From NCBI GenBank assembly GCA_964649725.1, contig CAZYTM010000001.1:124001-188000 (forward strand): a DNA stretch of 64,000 nucleotides, given 5' to 3'. The DNA is from CAZYTM01 sp964649725 (GTDB lineage: Bacteria; Desulfobacterota; Desulfuromonadia; Geobacterales; Geobacteraceae). Made by a program: the position numbers and the translations under genes. Each line of letters starts with the position of its first letter. Position 1 is the stretch's first letter. Positions 10,044 to 18,379 of the stretch are shown piece by piece. Below the pieces are notes generated by a model. The model saw only the letters and a list, made by a program, of their open reading frames with translations. It had not been told where the DNA came from and searched no databases.

Positions 10044-11155
10044 ACCGTTCTAAACCATTAGATATGAAGGAAAATAAATTTCATCTACCAGACAGGCAAC
10101 GTCTTCTTCTGTTTAGAGCAGTAGCCATACTGCTCGGACTGACGATCGCCCTGATTGCCGCCGAAGCGGTTTTGCGGCTGACAAAGTTCAATCCCGGCCA
10201 GGTAAATGTCGGCTACATGCAGTTCGGCTATGAGACCGGCCGCCCCTCATTCGATGAAGATGGTGTACAAAAAGAGATTGTCAATTACCGGTTACGGCTC
10301 TTCCAGCCAGATTCTGAACTGCTCTGGCGGACTATCCCCAACACTCCGTTCACCAATTCGCAAGGCTTTCGCAACAGCAGAGACTTTGCCCTGAAAAAGG
10401 GGGCCGGTACTTTTCGTATCCTCTTCATCGGCGATTCATGCATGTTTCTCGGCGACCAGGTCTATCCTGAATTGATAGAAAAATCACTGGCTGGACATCC
10501 GGAGTGGCAGCGGATCGAATGTATCAACGCCTCTGTACCGGGCTATTCATCCTTTCAGGGGGGGAAACTGTTGCAGCAGCTGACCCCCTACCAGCCGGAC
10601 CTGATCGTGGCATCCTTCGGCTGGAACGATCATTGGCAGGCGCAAGGGGGACTCACCGACCAGCAGCAATATTCCCTGAGCAGAGGTTCAAGGCTGGCAA
10701 GCCTGGTCCGGGCAGTAGCGGCAGGATACCTTAAACAGCCGGTCGAAAGGGTCCCTTTGGCGGAGTTTGCCAGTAATCTGCAAATAATCTGCAAGACGGC
10801 AAAAACAGGAGGAGCACAAATCCTCCTCATCACCGCGCCGTCAGGTTTTCTGGAAAAGAGTATGCCTGAATGGGCCTTTCGTTTCTTCGGCAGCTCCTAC
10901 CATATGTCACAGGAGGAAGTGACAAAGATACCTGGTAAACATCACGCCTATGCAGACGTGGTGCGCAGCACTGCGGCAAAATCTGGCGCCTGGCTGGTGG
11001 ATGCCGAACAGGAGTTCGGCAAAAAGGGACTTACCGTCAGCAACGGTTTTCGCGACGACCTGATACATTTCCGCCGTCCTGGGCATCAGCGCATGGCAGA
11101 GCTTGTCACAGAGACGATAATAGAGAAATTCCGGAGCATTCCGGCAGGAAAGTAA
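10040..11155 (+). CDS. SGNH/GDSL-family hydrolase, membrane anchored
   Basis: This 371-aa protein has one N-terminal membrane helix (about residues 25-43) and an extracytoplasmic SGNH fold. Block I is FIGDS with nucleophile Ser133. A GWNDHW segment supplies the block III Asn, and Asp340/His343 (DDLIHF) complete the triad. Such enzymes act as esterases or O-acetyl hydrolases/transferases on polysaccharides. With the upstream GT39-type protein, a role in tailoring a surface glycan is plausible but unproven. Confidence 0.75.
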   Translation: MNRSKPLDMKENKFHLPDRQRLLLFRAVAILLGLTIALIAAEAVLRLTKFNPGQVNVGYMQFGYETGRPSFDEDGVQKEIVNYRLRLFQPDSELLWRTIPNTPFTNSQGFRNSRDFALKKGAGTFRILFIGDSCMFLGDQVYPELIEKSLAGHPEWQRIECINASVPGYSSFQGGKLLQQLTPYQPDLIVASFGWNDHWQAQGGLTDQQQYSLSRGSRLASLVRAVAAGYLKQPVERVPLAEFASNLQIICKTAKTGGAQILLITAPSGFLEKSMPEWAFRFFGSSYHMSQEEVTKIPGKHHAYADVVRSTAAKSGAWLVDAEQEFGKKGLTVSNGFRDDLIHFRRPGHQRMAELVTETIIEKFRSIPAGK

Positions 11156-11167
11156 TTATCCTTCATT

Positions 11168-12697
11168 TCAACCGACCGGCAGCTCCATCTCCATAATAAG
11201 GCCGCCACCAGGGGCGTTAAATGCACGCAAAGTGCCGCCATGGAGCCGGACCGACCGGTCGGCAATAGCCAGCCCAACCCCGGCACCACCGCTCTGCCGC
11301 TCTCTGGCGTCATTGACCCGATAGAACGGTCGGAAGATATCGAACAGCTCCCCTTCCGGAACGCCAGGGCCATGGTCGCGGACCTCGATATGGGCCCATT
11401 CGCGCCGGCCGGTCAGCTTTCTGCGCAACGAAACTTCCACCGCTGTACCAATGGCAGTATAACGGGCGGCATTACGCAGCAGGTTTTCCAGCGCCTGCCT
11501 GAGCAGTTCCCGGTTCCCTCTCACGTTGAGCGGTTCGGCAATACTGGCGATTACCTGCCGGTCATAGCTCTTTGCCTCAAATTCGACGTCATGCACGACC
11601 TCCCTGATCAGCGCCCCCATGTCGAGCAGCTCACGCTGGCTGGTGTTACTCTCACTCTCCAGCCTGGTCAGCATCAATAGTTGGCCGATCAGCTCGTTGA
11701 GACGCTCCGATTCCCGTTCGATTCTGTCGAAAGGCGCGGAATGGGCCGGGCCGGCCGACTGCCGGGCCAGTTCCAGAGCCACATTGAGCCGTGCCAAAGG
11801 GGAACGGAGTTCATGGGAGACATCTCTGATCAACCGCTGGTGCGCCCCGACCAGGCTCTCGATCCGTTCCGCCATCCGATCCACGTCGCGCCCCAGGTCA
11901 GCCACTTCATCCTGCCGCCGCACCAGACCTTCTCCGACCCTGGCAGAAAGATCACCGCCAGCCAGTTGCTGGGTCACCTGGCGTAGTCGACGGAGCGGCA
12001 GGGTCGAATATCTGAAAAAGGCATACCAGGTCAAAGCTGCCGCCAGAGCTGCAGCTGCCAGGGCTACCCCTGCCACCCCGCTGTAGTCGGTCTGCGGCTT
12101 GGCCTGACTGTCAGTCTGCCTGGAGGATGCTGCTTGAATATTCTCTGCCGGTGACGGTTCAGCCGGCTTTGCCTCAGGAGAAGTCGACAGAACAGGAGGT
12201 GAAACTCTCCTGTCAACTGACGATTGCTCAGTGGCTGTTGCTCTGCCCGCTTCTTGCTCTTTTGCTGCGCTACTGCCAACGCTCTCATTCTGCTGCTTTG
12301 TACTGCCAGCTGCTGGCTGAACCGGCGAAACCCTGATCTGCTCCTCTTCCTGCCTGGCCTGCTGCTGACCAGGGCGATGGGGGCGGCAGGCAAAGATATT
12401 CTCCCGGCCGGCAAGGCAGAGTCCGGTCAGCCTCCCCTCTCGTGATTCGAAGACGCAGGGATCACCCTCGTTCTTCCCTCTGCAGGCCTCTAACGCAGCC
12501 GGCGGCGGGGTGAGCCGCGGCGGCTGTGAAAATCTCGATTCACGTGCCGGTGCGCCATCCGGCTCCCGATCTTTAGCAGCTGATGGGGCTGCGGCTGCCA
12601 GAGACGATATGCACGTCAGCAGCAGATATGCCGGCAATAGTAACCGAATCATTAGCAGGGGAGCCCGGCTCCCTTTTTCTGGCAAATCATTCCTCAT
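11168..12697 (-). CDS. CpxA-like sensor histidine kinase
   Basis: This 509-aa kinase has a signal/membrane helix (about residues 14-38), a long periplasmic region to residue 207, a second helix (208-230), a HAMP linker (230-285), HisKA with His295 (VSHELRSPLARL), and an HATPase_c domain (NLLRNAARY, DHGPGVP, GAGVGLAI). The periplasmic region begins with a compact four-cysteine patch (Cys72, 81, 94, 104), followed by a low-complexity Ser/Pro/Gln/Ala stretch. It is not the classical CpxA sensor fold. It starts 3 bases after the response regulator stop, so the two form an operon. Confidence 0.88.
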   Translation of the reverse strand: MRNDLPEKGSRAPLLMIRLLLPAYLLLTCISSLAAAAPSAAKDREPDGAPARESRFSQPPRLTPPPAALEACRGKNEGDPCVFESREGRLTGLCLAGRENIFACRPHRPGQQQARQEEEQIRVSPVQPAAGSTKQQNESVGSSAAKEQEAGRATATEQSSVDRRVSPPVLSTSPEAKPAEPSPAENIQAASSRQTDSQAKPQTDYSGVAGVALAAAALAAALTWYAFFRYSTLPLRRLRQVTQQLAGGDLSARVGEGLVRRQDEVADLGRDVDRMAERIESLVGAHQRLIRDVSHELRSPLARLNVALELARQSAGPAHSAPFDRIERESERLNELIGQLLMLTRLESESNTSQRELLDMGALIREVVHDVEFEAKSYDRQVIASIAEPLNVRGNRELLRQALENLLRNAARYTAIGTAVEVSLRRKLTGRREWAHIEVRDHGPGVPEGELFDIFRPFYRVNDARERQSGGAGVGLAIADRSVRLHGGTLRAFNAPGGGLIMEMELPVG

Positions 12698-12700
12698 GAC

Positions 12701-13399
12701 CTAGCCTTCCACTGAATAGAGATAACCTATGCTGCGGACCGTGATGATCCGCTCGCTACTCTGCACCCCTGGTCCGAGTTTTTTGCGCAGGCTGCTGACA
12801 TGAACATCGATGCTCCGGTCATAGGCGGTAAGATTGCGCCCCATCGCCTGCCTGACCAGATCGTCGCGGCTCACCACCTGTCCCGCCGAACGGAGCAGCA
12901 CCTCAAGAATAGCAAACTCCACCGAGGTCAACTCCACTTTTTGCCCGGCACGCAATAGCGTCCTGCTGCCAGCCACCAGCTCCAGGTCGCCGACAACCAG
13001 CTTCCCCTGCCCCTGTTCCGCCTGTGCTGCCGGTTCGCTGTCAACGCGTCGCAGTACGGCACGGATTCTGGCCACCAGTTCGCGCGGGTTGAACGGTTTC
13101 GGCAGGTAGTCGTCAGCGCCGATCTCCAGCCCGACGATACGGTCTACATCCTCACCCCTGGCGGTCAGCATCAGTACCGGTATCCGGGAGACCCCCCTGA
13201 TACGGCGCAGCACCTCAAATCCGTTGATGCCTGGCAGCATGACATCCAGCACCACCAGCGCATGCTGGCCGGCCAACGCCCGGTCCAGCCCCTGCAGACC
13301 GTCATTGGCCGTCTCGACGCTGAACCCCTCAGAGCCTAGATAGTCTGCCAGCAGCTCGCACAGGTCGGTATCGTCATCTATCAGCAGGATACTGTTCAT
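12701..13399 (-). CDS. CpxR-like OmpR-family response regulator
   Basis: This is a 232-aa regulator. The receiver domain (about 1-118) has the acidic pocket Asp9/Asp10, phospho-acceptor Asp52 (VVLDVMLPG) and the conserved lysine in YLPKPF. The C-terminal winged helix (about 135-230) ends with the DVHVSSLRKKLG and RSIGYLY signatures typical of CpxR/OmpR. It is the first gene of the operon with the sensor kinase. Two CpxR-type boxes lie upstream in the shared divergent region, so autoregulation is likely. Confidence 0.9.
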   Translation of the reverse strand: MNSILLIDDDTDLCELLADYLGSEGFSVETANDGLQGLDRALAGQHALVVLDVMLPGINGFEVLRRIRGVSRIPVLMLTARGEDVDRIVGLEIGADDYLPKPFNPRELVARIRAVLRRVDSEPAAQAEQGQGKLVVGDLELVAGSRTLLRAGQKVELTSVEFAILEVLLRSAGQVVSRDDLVRQAMGRNLTAYDRSIDVHVSSLRKKLGPGVQSSERIITVRSIGYLYSVEG

Positions 13400-13459
13400 A
13401 ATCCCTCCGGCGGATTGCTCGTTAGGTTTTAAGTATATACGGAGAGCTCTGATTTGTTT

Positions 13460-13474
13460 GTAAAAAATTGTAAA
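13460..13474 (+). promoter_or_regulatory. CpxR-type operator box 1
   Basis: The sequence reads GTAAA, five bases (aaatt), GTAAA, a perfect match to the known CpxR recognition pattern GTAAA-N5-GTAAA. It lies 60 bases upstream of the response regulator start, in the region shared with the divergent small envelope gene at 13588. Confidence 0.7.
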
Positions 13475-13490
13475 GATCTCTATGCCTGCC

Positions 13491-13505
13491 TTTACATAAC
13501 TTTAC
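13491..13505 (-). promoter_or_regulatory. CpxR-type operator box 2 (inverted)
   Basis: Read on the minus strand this is GTAAA, gttat, GTAAA: a second perfect CpxR-type box, in opposite orientation and 16 bases from box 1. It is about 80 bases upstream of the gene at 13588, suggesting that one box set serves both divergent transcripts. Confidence 0.65.
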
Positions 13506-13587
13506 CAGAACAGGCTGCATCTTAACACTACTTCAGATGCGACCGTAGTATGCTTGACTCAACCAGAACATTTTGTGGAGGTGGCCC

Positions 13588-13779
13588 ATGACAAGCAGAA
13601 TTCATCACCGACATTACGAACCGCTCTATCACTCCAGAGACCCGAAAGATTATTCCCTTATCCAATGTTTCAGCTCCATCATCTCCTGGATTCCGACACT
13701 GCTGATGATCGGCTTTGTCTGGGTGCTCGGCTATCTCTTCTACCTCCTCTTTCTGGCCGAGATGGGGTTAACGTCATGA
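13588..13779 (+). CDS. Small membrane protein next to CpxRA-like system
   Basis: This 63-aa product starts with a His-rich stretch (MTSRIHHRHYEPLYH) and has one long hydrophobic helix (about residues 30-58). The ATG at 13588 follows a TGGAGG site; an upstream in-frame start adds only five residues. It is the first gene divergent from the CpxR-like regulator and is probably under its control. No family was recognised. Confidence 0.55.
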   Translation: MTSRIHHRHYEPLYHSRDPKDYSLIQCFSSIISWIPTLLMIGFVWVLGYLFYLLFLAEMGLTS

Positions 13780-13814
13780 CAACCGGCAGTAAAACAAACA
13801 GATGGGAGGTCAAA

Positions 13815-14105
13815 ATGAAAAAGTTAATTATTACGGCACTGATCATCGGCGCAACTGCACTATCGGCGGTAGCAGCCAACAACAACGGCAGGAAGATGGC
13901 GGGTGACAACCTGGCCGAGAAGAAGGCGGAGATCGTTCAGCACATCGAACTGCGGATATCCAACTCGCAGGCGGAAAAGAGCTGTGTCCAGTCGGCTGCA
14001 TCACACGAAGAACTGCGAAGTTGCCGGGAGAAGTACCGTCCGCCGAAACTGAATGACGACCGATCGGGACGGGAAGAGAGCAGAAGAGAGAGACCAAACT
14101 TCTAA
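13815..14105 (+). CDS. Small periplasmic protein in CpxRA-like locus
   Basis: This is a 96-aa product. The ATG at 13815 follows GGGAGG and begins a standard signal peptide (MKKLIITALIIGATALSAVAA). The mature part is hydrophilic and charged, with two cysteines (CVQSAASHEELRSC) and a basic C-terminal tail. Its size, charge and position resemble small CpxP/Spy-type periplasmic proteins, but no clear LTXXQ motif is present. It lies 11 bases upstream of the lipoprotein gene and is probably in one transcript with it. Confidence 0.6.
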   Translation: MKKLIITALIIGATALSAVAANNNGRKMAGDNLAEKKAEIVQHIELRISNSQAEKSCVQSAASHEELRSCREKYRPPKLNDDRSGREESRRERPNF

Positions 14106-14116
14106 GGGGGCAACTC

Positions 14117-15523
14117 ATGTCAGCCAATAAATTAATGTCAATACCTGTTATCGTTCTTGGCGCAATGCTCATCTCCGCCTGCAGCGGCTCATCCACTGCC
14201 AGTACGCCTGCCTCTTCAACCAGTTCGTCGAACAGTAACAATTCGTCCGGCAGCAACAGTTCGACCAATACCAACTCCGGCACGCCCGCCTTCACCATGG
14301 CCCAGACCATCTCCGACCAGGCACAACGCTCCACCATCGCCTTTTCCGGTCTGGCCATGATGACCGGCAACCTGGAGGCCCAGTCCTTCTTCCCGCCGGG
14401 CAAGGTAGCCGACTATACCGGTTTCCAGTACCTGCGCGACAACGACCCGGACAGTATGGGGCACAACACCAGCTTCCTCACCAGAGTAGCCAATAATATC
14501 ATCTATATCCTGAACGACAGCCAGTTTGCCCAGCTGAAGACTCTGGCTGTAGCCCAACAGGACCAGATCAACCTTTACGGTTATAAACGCTTCCCGCTGA
14601 TGAAGGCTTTCCGTCGTCTGCTGGACAACGACATCCCGACCGGCTCGGCCGGCCTGAATCTTAATTCTGTCAAAAAGGCATCCCGCGAGCTTTACCTGAT
14701 CGACGGTCAGATCAGCTTTGACCGGGCCGTGCTCTATGCTGCCCTGATCAACTCCCTGGATGCCAACCAGAAAGCCTATCTAGATGCCATGAAGGGGAAG
14801 GGGTGGAACTCCTGGCCCGACATCACCAATGATCAGGTCAGAAGCAAGATGCAGGGGCTGCCACAAGGGACCTCCGTCGCTGTGATGACCTATGCCAGCG
14901 ACCTGTTCAGCTGGTACGCCGGTTCGGTCGAAGCTGATGTCTATTTCTGCCCGGAACGGCACGGCACCTATTTCGGTTCCTTCTATATCAAGGATGCGCC
15001 AGCCATCGGCCATGAAGGTTACAGCATCAACGAGCAGCTGACCGCCACCGCCGGTTCCGCACTGAGCGACAGCGCAAAGGGTTACGTCACCCAGGAACAG
15101 GCCAGCCTGATGTCGAGCCTGGTATCTACGCAACGGAATAACCTCTATGCTTCGGCGAGCAACAATATTGTCAATATCCGCACGGAAATCGCCGGCCTGC
15201 TGCGCAGCCTGATCACCACCAGCGGTTCAACCGATACCATTAAGGCCAGAGTGCTGGAACTCTCCGCCAGCTACGGCGAACTGGATGGCGAGAACAACTA
15301 TAATTACGCCATTGTCTTCAACCAGATATACAAGACTTTAACCACTGAGCAGAAGAGCAAACTGACCGACCTGCGCAAGTCGATAATGTCCGGCACCTAT
15401 AGTGACGGTACCCCCTTCGATTTTTCCATCTGTACCACGCCGTTCCTCTACTCAAGTGCCATCGATGCGACACTGTTGACCCCGTACATCGGCAATACCG
15501 ATTATCTCTTCTTTGAACCTTGA
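14117..15523 (+). CDS. Lipoprotein with LTXXQ-like repeats (CpxP/Spy-type motifs)
   Basis: This 468-aa product starts with a lipoprotein signal ending in a lipobox (LISAC, Cys22), followed by a Ser/Asn/Thr linker to about residue 57. The mature region is helical and repeats short segments resembling the LTXXQ motif of CpxP/Spy: DSQFAQLKTL, LDANQKAYLDAM, VTQEQASLMSSL and LTTEQKSKLTDL. This suggests two related halves that could bind misfolded envelope proteins. It ends the operon divergent from the CpxRA-like pair and is followed by a strong hairpin. Function is inferred from motif and context. Confidence 0.6.
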   Translation: MSANKLMSIPVIVLGAMLISACSGSSTASTPASSTSSSNSNNSSGSNSSTNTNSGTPAFTMAQTISDQAQRSTIAFSGLAMMTGNLEAQSFFPPGKVADYTGFQYLRDNDPDSMGHNTSFLTRVANNIIYILNDSQFAQLKTLAVAQQDQINLYGYKRFPLMKAFRRLLDNDIPTGSAGLNLNSVKKASRELYLIDGQISFDRAVLYAALINSLDANQKAYLDAMKGKGWNSWPDITNDQVRSKMQGLPQGTSVAVMTYASDLFSWYAGSVEADVYFCPERHGTYFGSFYIKDAPAIGHEGYSINEQLTATAGSALSDSAKGYVTQEQASLMSSLVSTQRNNLYASASNNIVNIRTEIAGLLRSLITTSGSTDTIKARVLELSASYGELDGENNYNYAIVFNQIYKTLTTEQKSKLTDLRKSIMSGTYSDGTPFDFSICTTPFLYSSAIDATLLTPYIGNTDYLFFEP

Positions 15524-15532
15524 GTATAACCG

Positions 15533-15570
15533 CCCCCTCTCCTGCATCAATATGCAAGCAGGAGAGGGGG
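15533..15570 (+). terminator. Strong hairpin after the LTXXQ-like lipoprotein gene
   Basis: CCCCCTCTCCTGC pairs perfectly with GCAGGAGAGGGGG over 13 bases, with a 12-base loop. There is no run of T on either side, so it may protect the 3' end or act in a Rho-dependent way rather than as a classical intrinsic terminator. Confidence 0.5.
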
Positions 15571-15613
15571 GATACGGAAACCCCGAGCAGAATAGAGCTT
15601 AACTGGAGGACAT

Positions 15614-16174
15614 ATGCGACATTTCATCAGCTTATTCATCTTGTGCCTGCTCCTCTCTGCCTGCGGCAGTAACAATGGCGAGCCGGCAGCAGCATCTGCC
15701 CAGGTTCCCCAGAATTCAACTTTTACGCTCAAAGGCGACAGCGAGACTGCCAACGGCACTTTACCGGCCGATTATAGCTGCGACGGCTCAGGGGCAAGCC
15801 CGGCGCTGACATGGTCCAATCCGCCGGCCGGGACAAAAGAGTTCGCCCTGATGATGACAACCCTCCCCGGCGACGGCACCACCAAATGGAACTGGGTACT
15901 GTACAGCATTCCAGGGAGCAACAGCGGACTTGCCAGGAACAGTTCCGGGGTCGGCCTGCTCGGTTCTGGCAGCCACGGCAGGGTCGGCGCCTACGATCCC
16001 CCATGTTCGCAGGGACCTGGTGCAAAGACCTATACCTTAACCCTTTACGCCCTTTCGGCAGCACCGGCATTACAGACTGCAGCCGGACAGGTCACCGGAG
16101 AGCTCCTGACCAGCGCCATCTCTTCCATTACTCTCGGCAGGGCTACTCTGGAGCTTAGCTATGCCCGGCCTTAA
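15614..16174 (+). CDS. PEBP-family (YbhB/YbcL-like) lipoprotein
   Basis: This 186-aa product has a lipoprotein signal with lipobox LLSAC (Cys17). The mature domain matches the phosphatidylethanolamine-binding / Raf-kinase-inhibitor-like fold: LPADYSCDGSGASPALTWS, then an HGRVGAYDPPCS-type segment corresponding to the family's GYxGPCPP loop, and KTYTLTLYALS. The central DPE motif of classic members is not evident. The ligand is unknown. A second small lipoprotein gene follows after 47 bases. Confidence 0.75.
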   Translation: MRHFISLFILCLLLSACGSNNGEPAAASAQVPQNSTFTLKGDSETANGTLPADYSCDGSGASPALTWSNPPAGTKEFALMMTTLPGDGTTKWNWVLYSIPGSNSGLARNSSGVGLLGSGSHGRVGAYDPPCSQGPGAKTYTLTLYALSAAPALQTAAGQVTGELLTSAISSITLGRATLELSYARP

Positions 16175-16221
16175 CAGACAACCAATACCAGAGGGCAACT
16201 TGTCCATTCAAGAGGCTTGCC

Positions 16222-16401
16222 GTGAAAATTAATTTAATTACCTTTTTTGCCATGACAGTGATCTGTATTGCCTCAGGGTGCAGTTCAGGCGGAGCCGCCG
16301 GTGACGGACAAAACAGCGCCACCAGCGGTAATCCGGCAAACAGCAACAGCCTGAGAGTCAACGGCCAGGTGGAGGAGAGCTGGAGCATTGCAGCTCCATA
16401 G
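16222..16401 (+). CDS. Very small lipoprotein
   Basis: This is a 59-codon frame with a GTG start at 16222 preceded by an AGAGG site. It encodes a lipoprotein signal ending in lipobox IASGC (Cys20), then a short Gly/Ser/Asn-rich tail ending WSIAAP. It is too short for family assignment. It follows the PEBP lipoprotein in the same direction and may be a truncated or signal-only relic of a larger lipoprotein. Confidence 0.45.
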   Translation: MKINLITFFAMTVICIASGCSSGGAAGDGQNSATSGNPANSNSLRVNGQVEESWSIAAP

Positions 16402-16510
16402 AATGAGCGGGACGGCAACTAACCATCTTCTCCTTGACAGGACGAACTGTTTCGCGTTAGGTAACAGAAGCTGTAGCTGACCAGCTATCCCGACAGGAGA
16501 AGCGCGCCGG

Positions 16511-17404
16511 ATGAGCAATGACAACCCAGGCACAGAGCGCTGCCGCACCTTCCTTTACCGTGGCACGATCGCCATCACCTACCGGATACAGGGGAACGGC
16601 CCGCTGCCGCTGGTCTTCCTGCACGGCTTCGCTGCCGCCAGGACCACTTGGGACGATCTGGCGCCACTCTTTCCGGCTGACCGCTACACCCTTTATCTGA
16701 TCGACCTGAAGGGGTTCGGCGATTCGGCCAAACCGCATGACGGCCGCTATGCGGTGGAGGATCAGGCGGAGATGGTCACAGCCCTGCTGGACGAGCTGCA
16801 ACTGCAGCAGGTGGTACTGATCGGCCATTCGCTTGGCGGCGGCATCGCCCTGCTGGTCAGCATCATGGCGCATAAGGGCGGGCGGCCCGGGCTGGTGGCA
16901 CGGCTGGTGATAATCGACGGGGCTGCCTATCCGCAACCGCTCCCCCGCTTCATGCGCCGTCTTGCCACGCCGCTCATCGGCTGGTGCATCCTGCATATGC
17001 TGCCGGTCCGTTTTCTGGTCACTGTAACACTGGCGAGCGTCTACTTCCGTTCCGAGACCATCACCGAGATGCATATCCAGCGCTATGCCCGTTTTTACGA
17101 CCAGCCGGGGGTCAGTTACGTCATGCGCCAGACTGTCCGGCAGCTGGTGCCGGAGCGCTACGGCGCATTTGCCGCTGCCTATCCCCGCCTCACTATGCCG
17201 GCCCTGCTGATATGGGGTGAACATGACCGGATCATCCGTTGCCAAATAGGGGAGAGACTGCAGCGGGAGCTGCCTGACAGCCGACTGCTGCTCCTCCCGG
17301 AGTGCGGCCATAACCCCCACGAAGAGGAGCCGCAACGAGTCTATGCCGCCATCAGCGACTTTCTCTCGCATGACGACCATACCTCCAGACCAGCGGCCAG
17401 CTGA
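16511..17404 (+). CDS. Alpha/beta-hydrolase fold protein
   Basis: This 297-aa soluble enzyme has an HGFAA oxyanion segment near residue 37 and nucleophile Ser107 in GHSLGG. The acid residue is in WGEHDRI and the catalytic His in CGHNPHEE near the end. Substrate is unknown; the family includes esterases, C-C hydrolases and haloperoxidase-like proteins. The ATG follows an AGGAG. folK lies immediately downstream. Confidence 0.85.
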   Translation: MSNDNPGTERCRTFLYRGTIAITYRIQGNGPLPLVFLHGFAAARTTWDDLAPLFPADRYTLYLIDLKGFGDSAKPHDGRYAVEDQAEMVTALLDELQLQQVVLIGHSLGGGIALLVSIMAHKGGRPGLVARLVIIDGAAYPQPLPRFMRRLATPLIGWCILHMLPVRFLVTVTLASVYFRSETITEMHIQRYARFYDQPGVSYVMRQTVRQLVPERYGAFAAAYPRLTMPALLIWGEHDRIIRCQIGERLQRELPDSRLLLLPECGHNPHEEEPQRVYAAISDFLSHDDHTSRPAAS

Positions 17405-17450
17405 CATCGTAACCATTGCCAAAGCCGGCAAATTATGCTCTAATCCCCCT

Positions 17451-17942
17451 GTGGAGAAGGATGTATTCATAGGCCTTGGCGCCAACGAAGGTGATCGGGA
17501 ACTGAACCTGCTGCGGGCCGTAGCCGAGATCGGCAAACTCCCCTACTCGCGTATTTCGGCGCTCTCCAGCTTCTACGATACCGAGCCGGTCGGTGGGCTT
17601 GTGCAGGAGCCCTTCCTCAATGCCGTGCTCCGCTTGGAAACGGAGCTTGCGCCGAGGGAGCTGCTTGAGGCCCTGCAGCAGATCGAAACGAAGGTCTTCC
17701 GGCGCAAACGGACCATTCCAGGCGGGCCACGACCAATCGACCTGGATATACTCTGCTATGGAGACCGCATCCTCGCTGAAGCGGATCTGGTTATCCCCCA
17801 CCCGCGTCTGCAGGAGCGGCGTTTTGTCCTGGTGCCGCTGGTGGAGATCGCCCCGCAGTATGTCCACCCCGGCCTGCAAAATAGTGTGACCGAGCTGTTG
17901 CGCAAGCTGAAGCCGCTCCACCAGCGGGTCACTAAAATTTAA
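17451..17942 (+). CDS. folK: 2-amino-4-hydroxy-6-hydroxymethyldihydropteridine pyrophosphokinase
   Basis: This enzyme transfers pyrophosphate from ATP to hydroxymethyl-dihydropterin in folate synthesis. Signatures are FIGLGANEGD at the N-terminus, SSFYDTEPVG, and the RRKRTIPGGPRPIDLDILCYG loop with catalytic acidic residues. The GTG at 17451 gives 163 aa, the usual family length. The frame is open further upstream to an ATG at 17370 (190 aa) that would overlap the hydrolase gene, but that extra segment does not resemble the family. No clear ribosome site is seen for either start. Confidence 0.88.
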   Translation: MEKDVFIGLGANEGDRELNLLRAVAEIGKLPYSRISALSSFYDTEPVGGLVQEPFLNAVLRLETELAPRELLEALQQIETKVFRRKRTIPGGPRPIDLDILCYGDRILAEADLVIPHPRLQERRFVLVPLVEIAPQYVHPGLQNSVTELLRKLKPLHQRVTKI

Positions 17943-17951
17943 GGGAATATC

Positions 17952-18203
17952 GTGCGCCTGATAATCGTCGCCATACTCGGCTATATCATCTATATGATCG
18001 CCAAAGGGTTCCTCCAGACCAGGGAGAAGAAGGTCGAGCCGACCCTCCCGCCAAAAGGTGAGGAGACAAGACAGGACCCGGTCTGCGGCACCTACGTAAG
18101 CGAGGCCGATGCAGTCATCGGCCGCTATGAAGGGGAGAGGATATATTTCTGCTCCATGGCGTGTCTGGAAAAATACAAGGAGCAGTTGGAACATAAAGAG
18201 TGA
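17952..18203 (+). CDS. Membrane-anchored YHS/TRASH-like metal-binding protein
   Basis: This 83-aa product starts at a GTG 9 bases after folK. One N-terminal hydrophobic helix (about residues 3-20) is followed by a compact domain with DPVCGTYV and FCSMACLEKYKEQ, the cysteine spacing of YHS/TRASH-type metal-sensing or metal-carrying domains. It resembles the PP0621 family of small proteins often found beside housekeeping genes. The metal is unknown. Confidence 0.7.
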   Translation: MRLIIVAILGYIIYMIAKGFLQTREKKVEPTLPPKGEETRQDPVCGTYVSEADAVIGRYEGERIYFCSMACLEKYKEQLEHKE

Positions 18204-18205
18204 CG

Positions 18206-18320
18206 GATGAGCCTTTTGCCCAATCTCGGCGTTACCTTCGTCATCGCGTCTGCGGCGTAGCCCTGCTACGCCTCCGTGCTCTTCCTCGGTGCCTTGACCT
18301 TGGACAAAAATCTCATCCGT
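18206..18320. repeat. Imperfect long palindrome, probable dispersed intergenic repeat
   Basis: The outer arms (CGGATGAGCCTTTTGCCCAA and, inverted, TTGGACAAAAATCTCATCCG) pair with four mismatches across about 115 bases. An inner perfect stem GGCGTAG/CTACGCC lies around 18253-18272. No gene fits here. The architecture is that of a REP/MITE-like element or a long hairpin RNA between the YHS gene and the transaldolase gene. Confidence 0.5.
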
Positions 18321-18379
18321 TTATAAAATCTGGAATTTTGCTTATTTTCAGAGCAATCATATAACTGAAGGAGCTTTTT

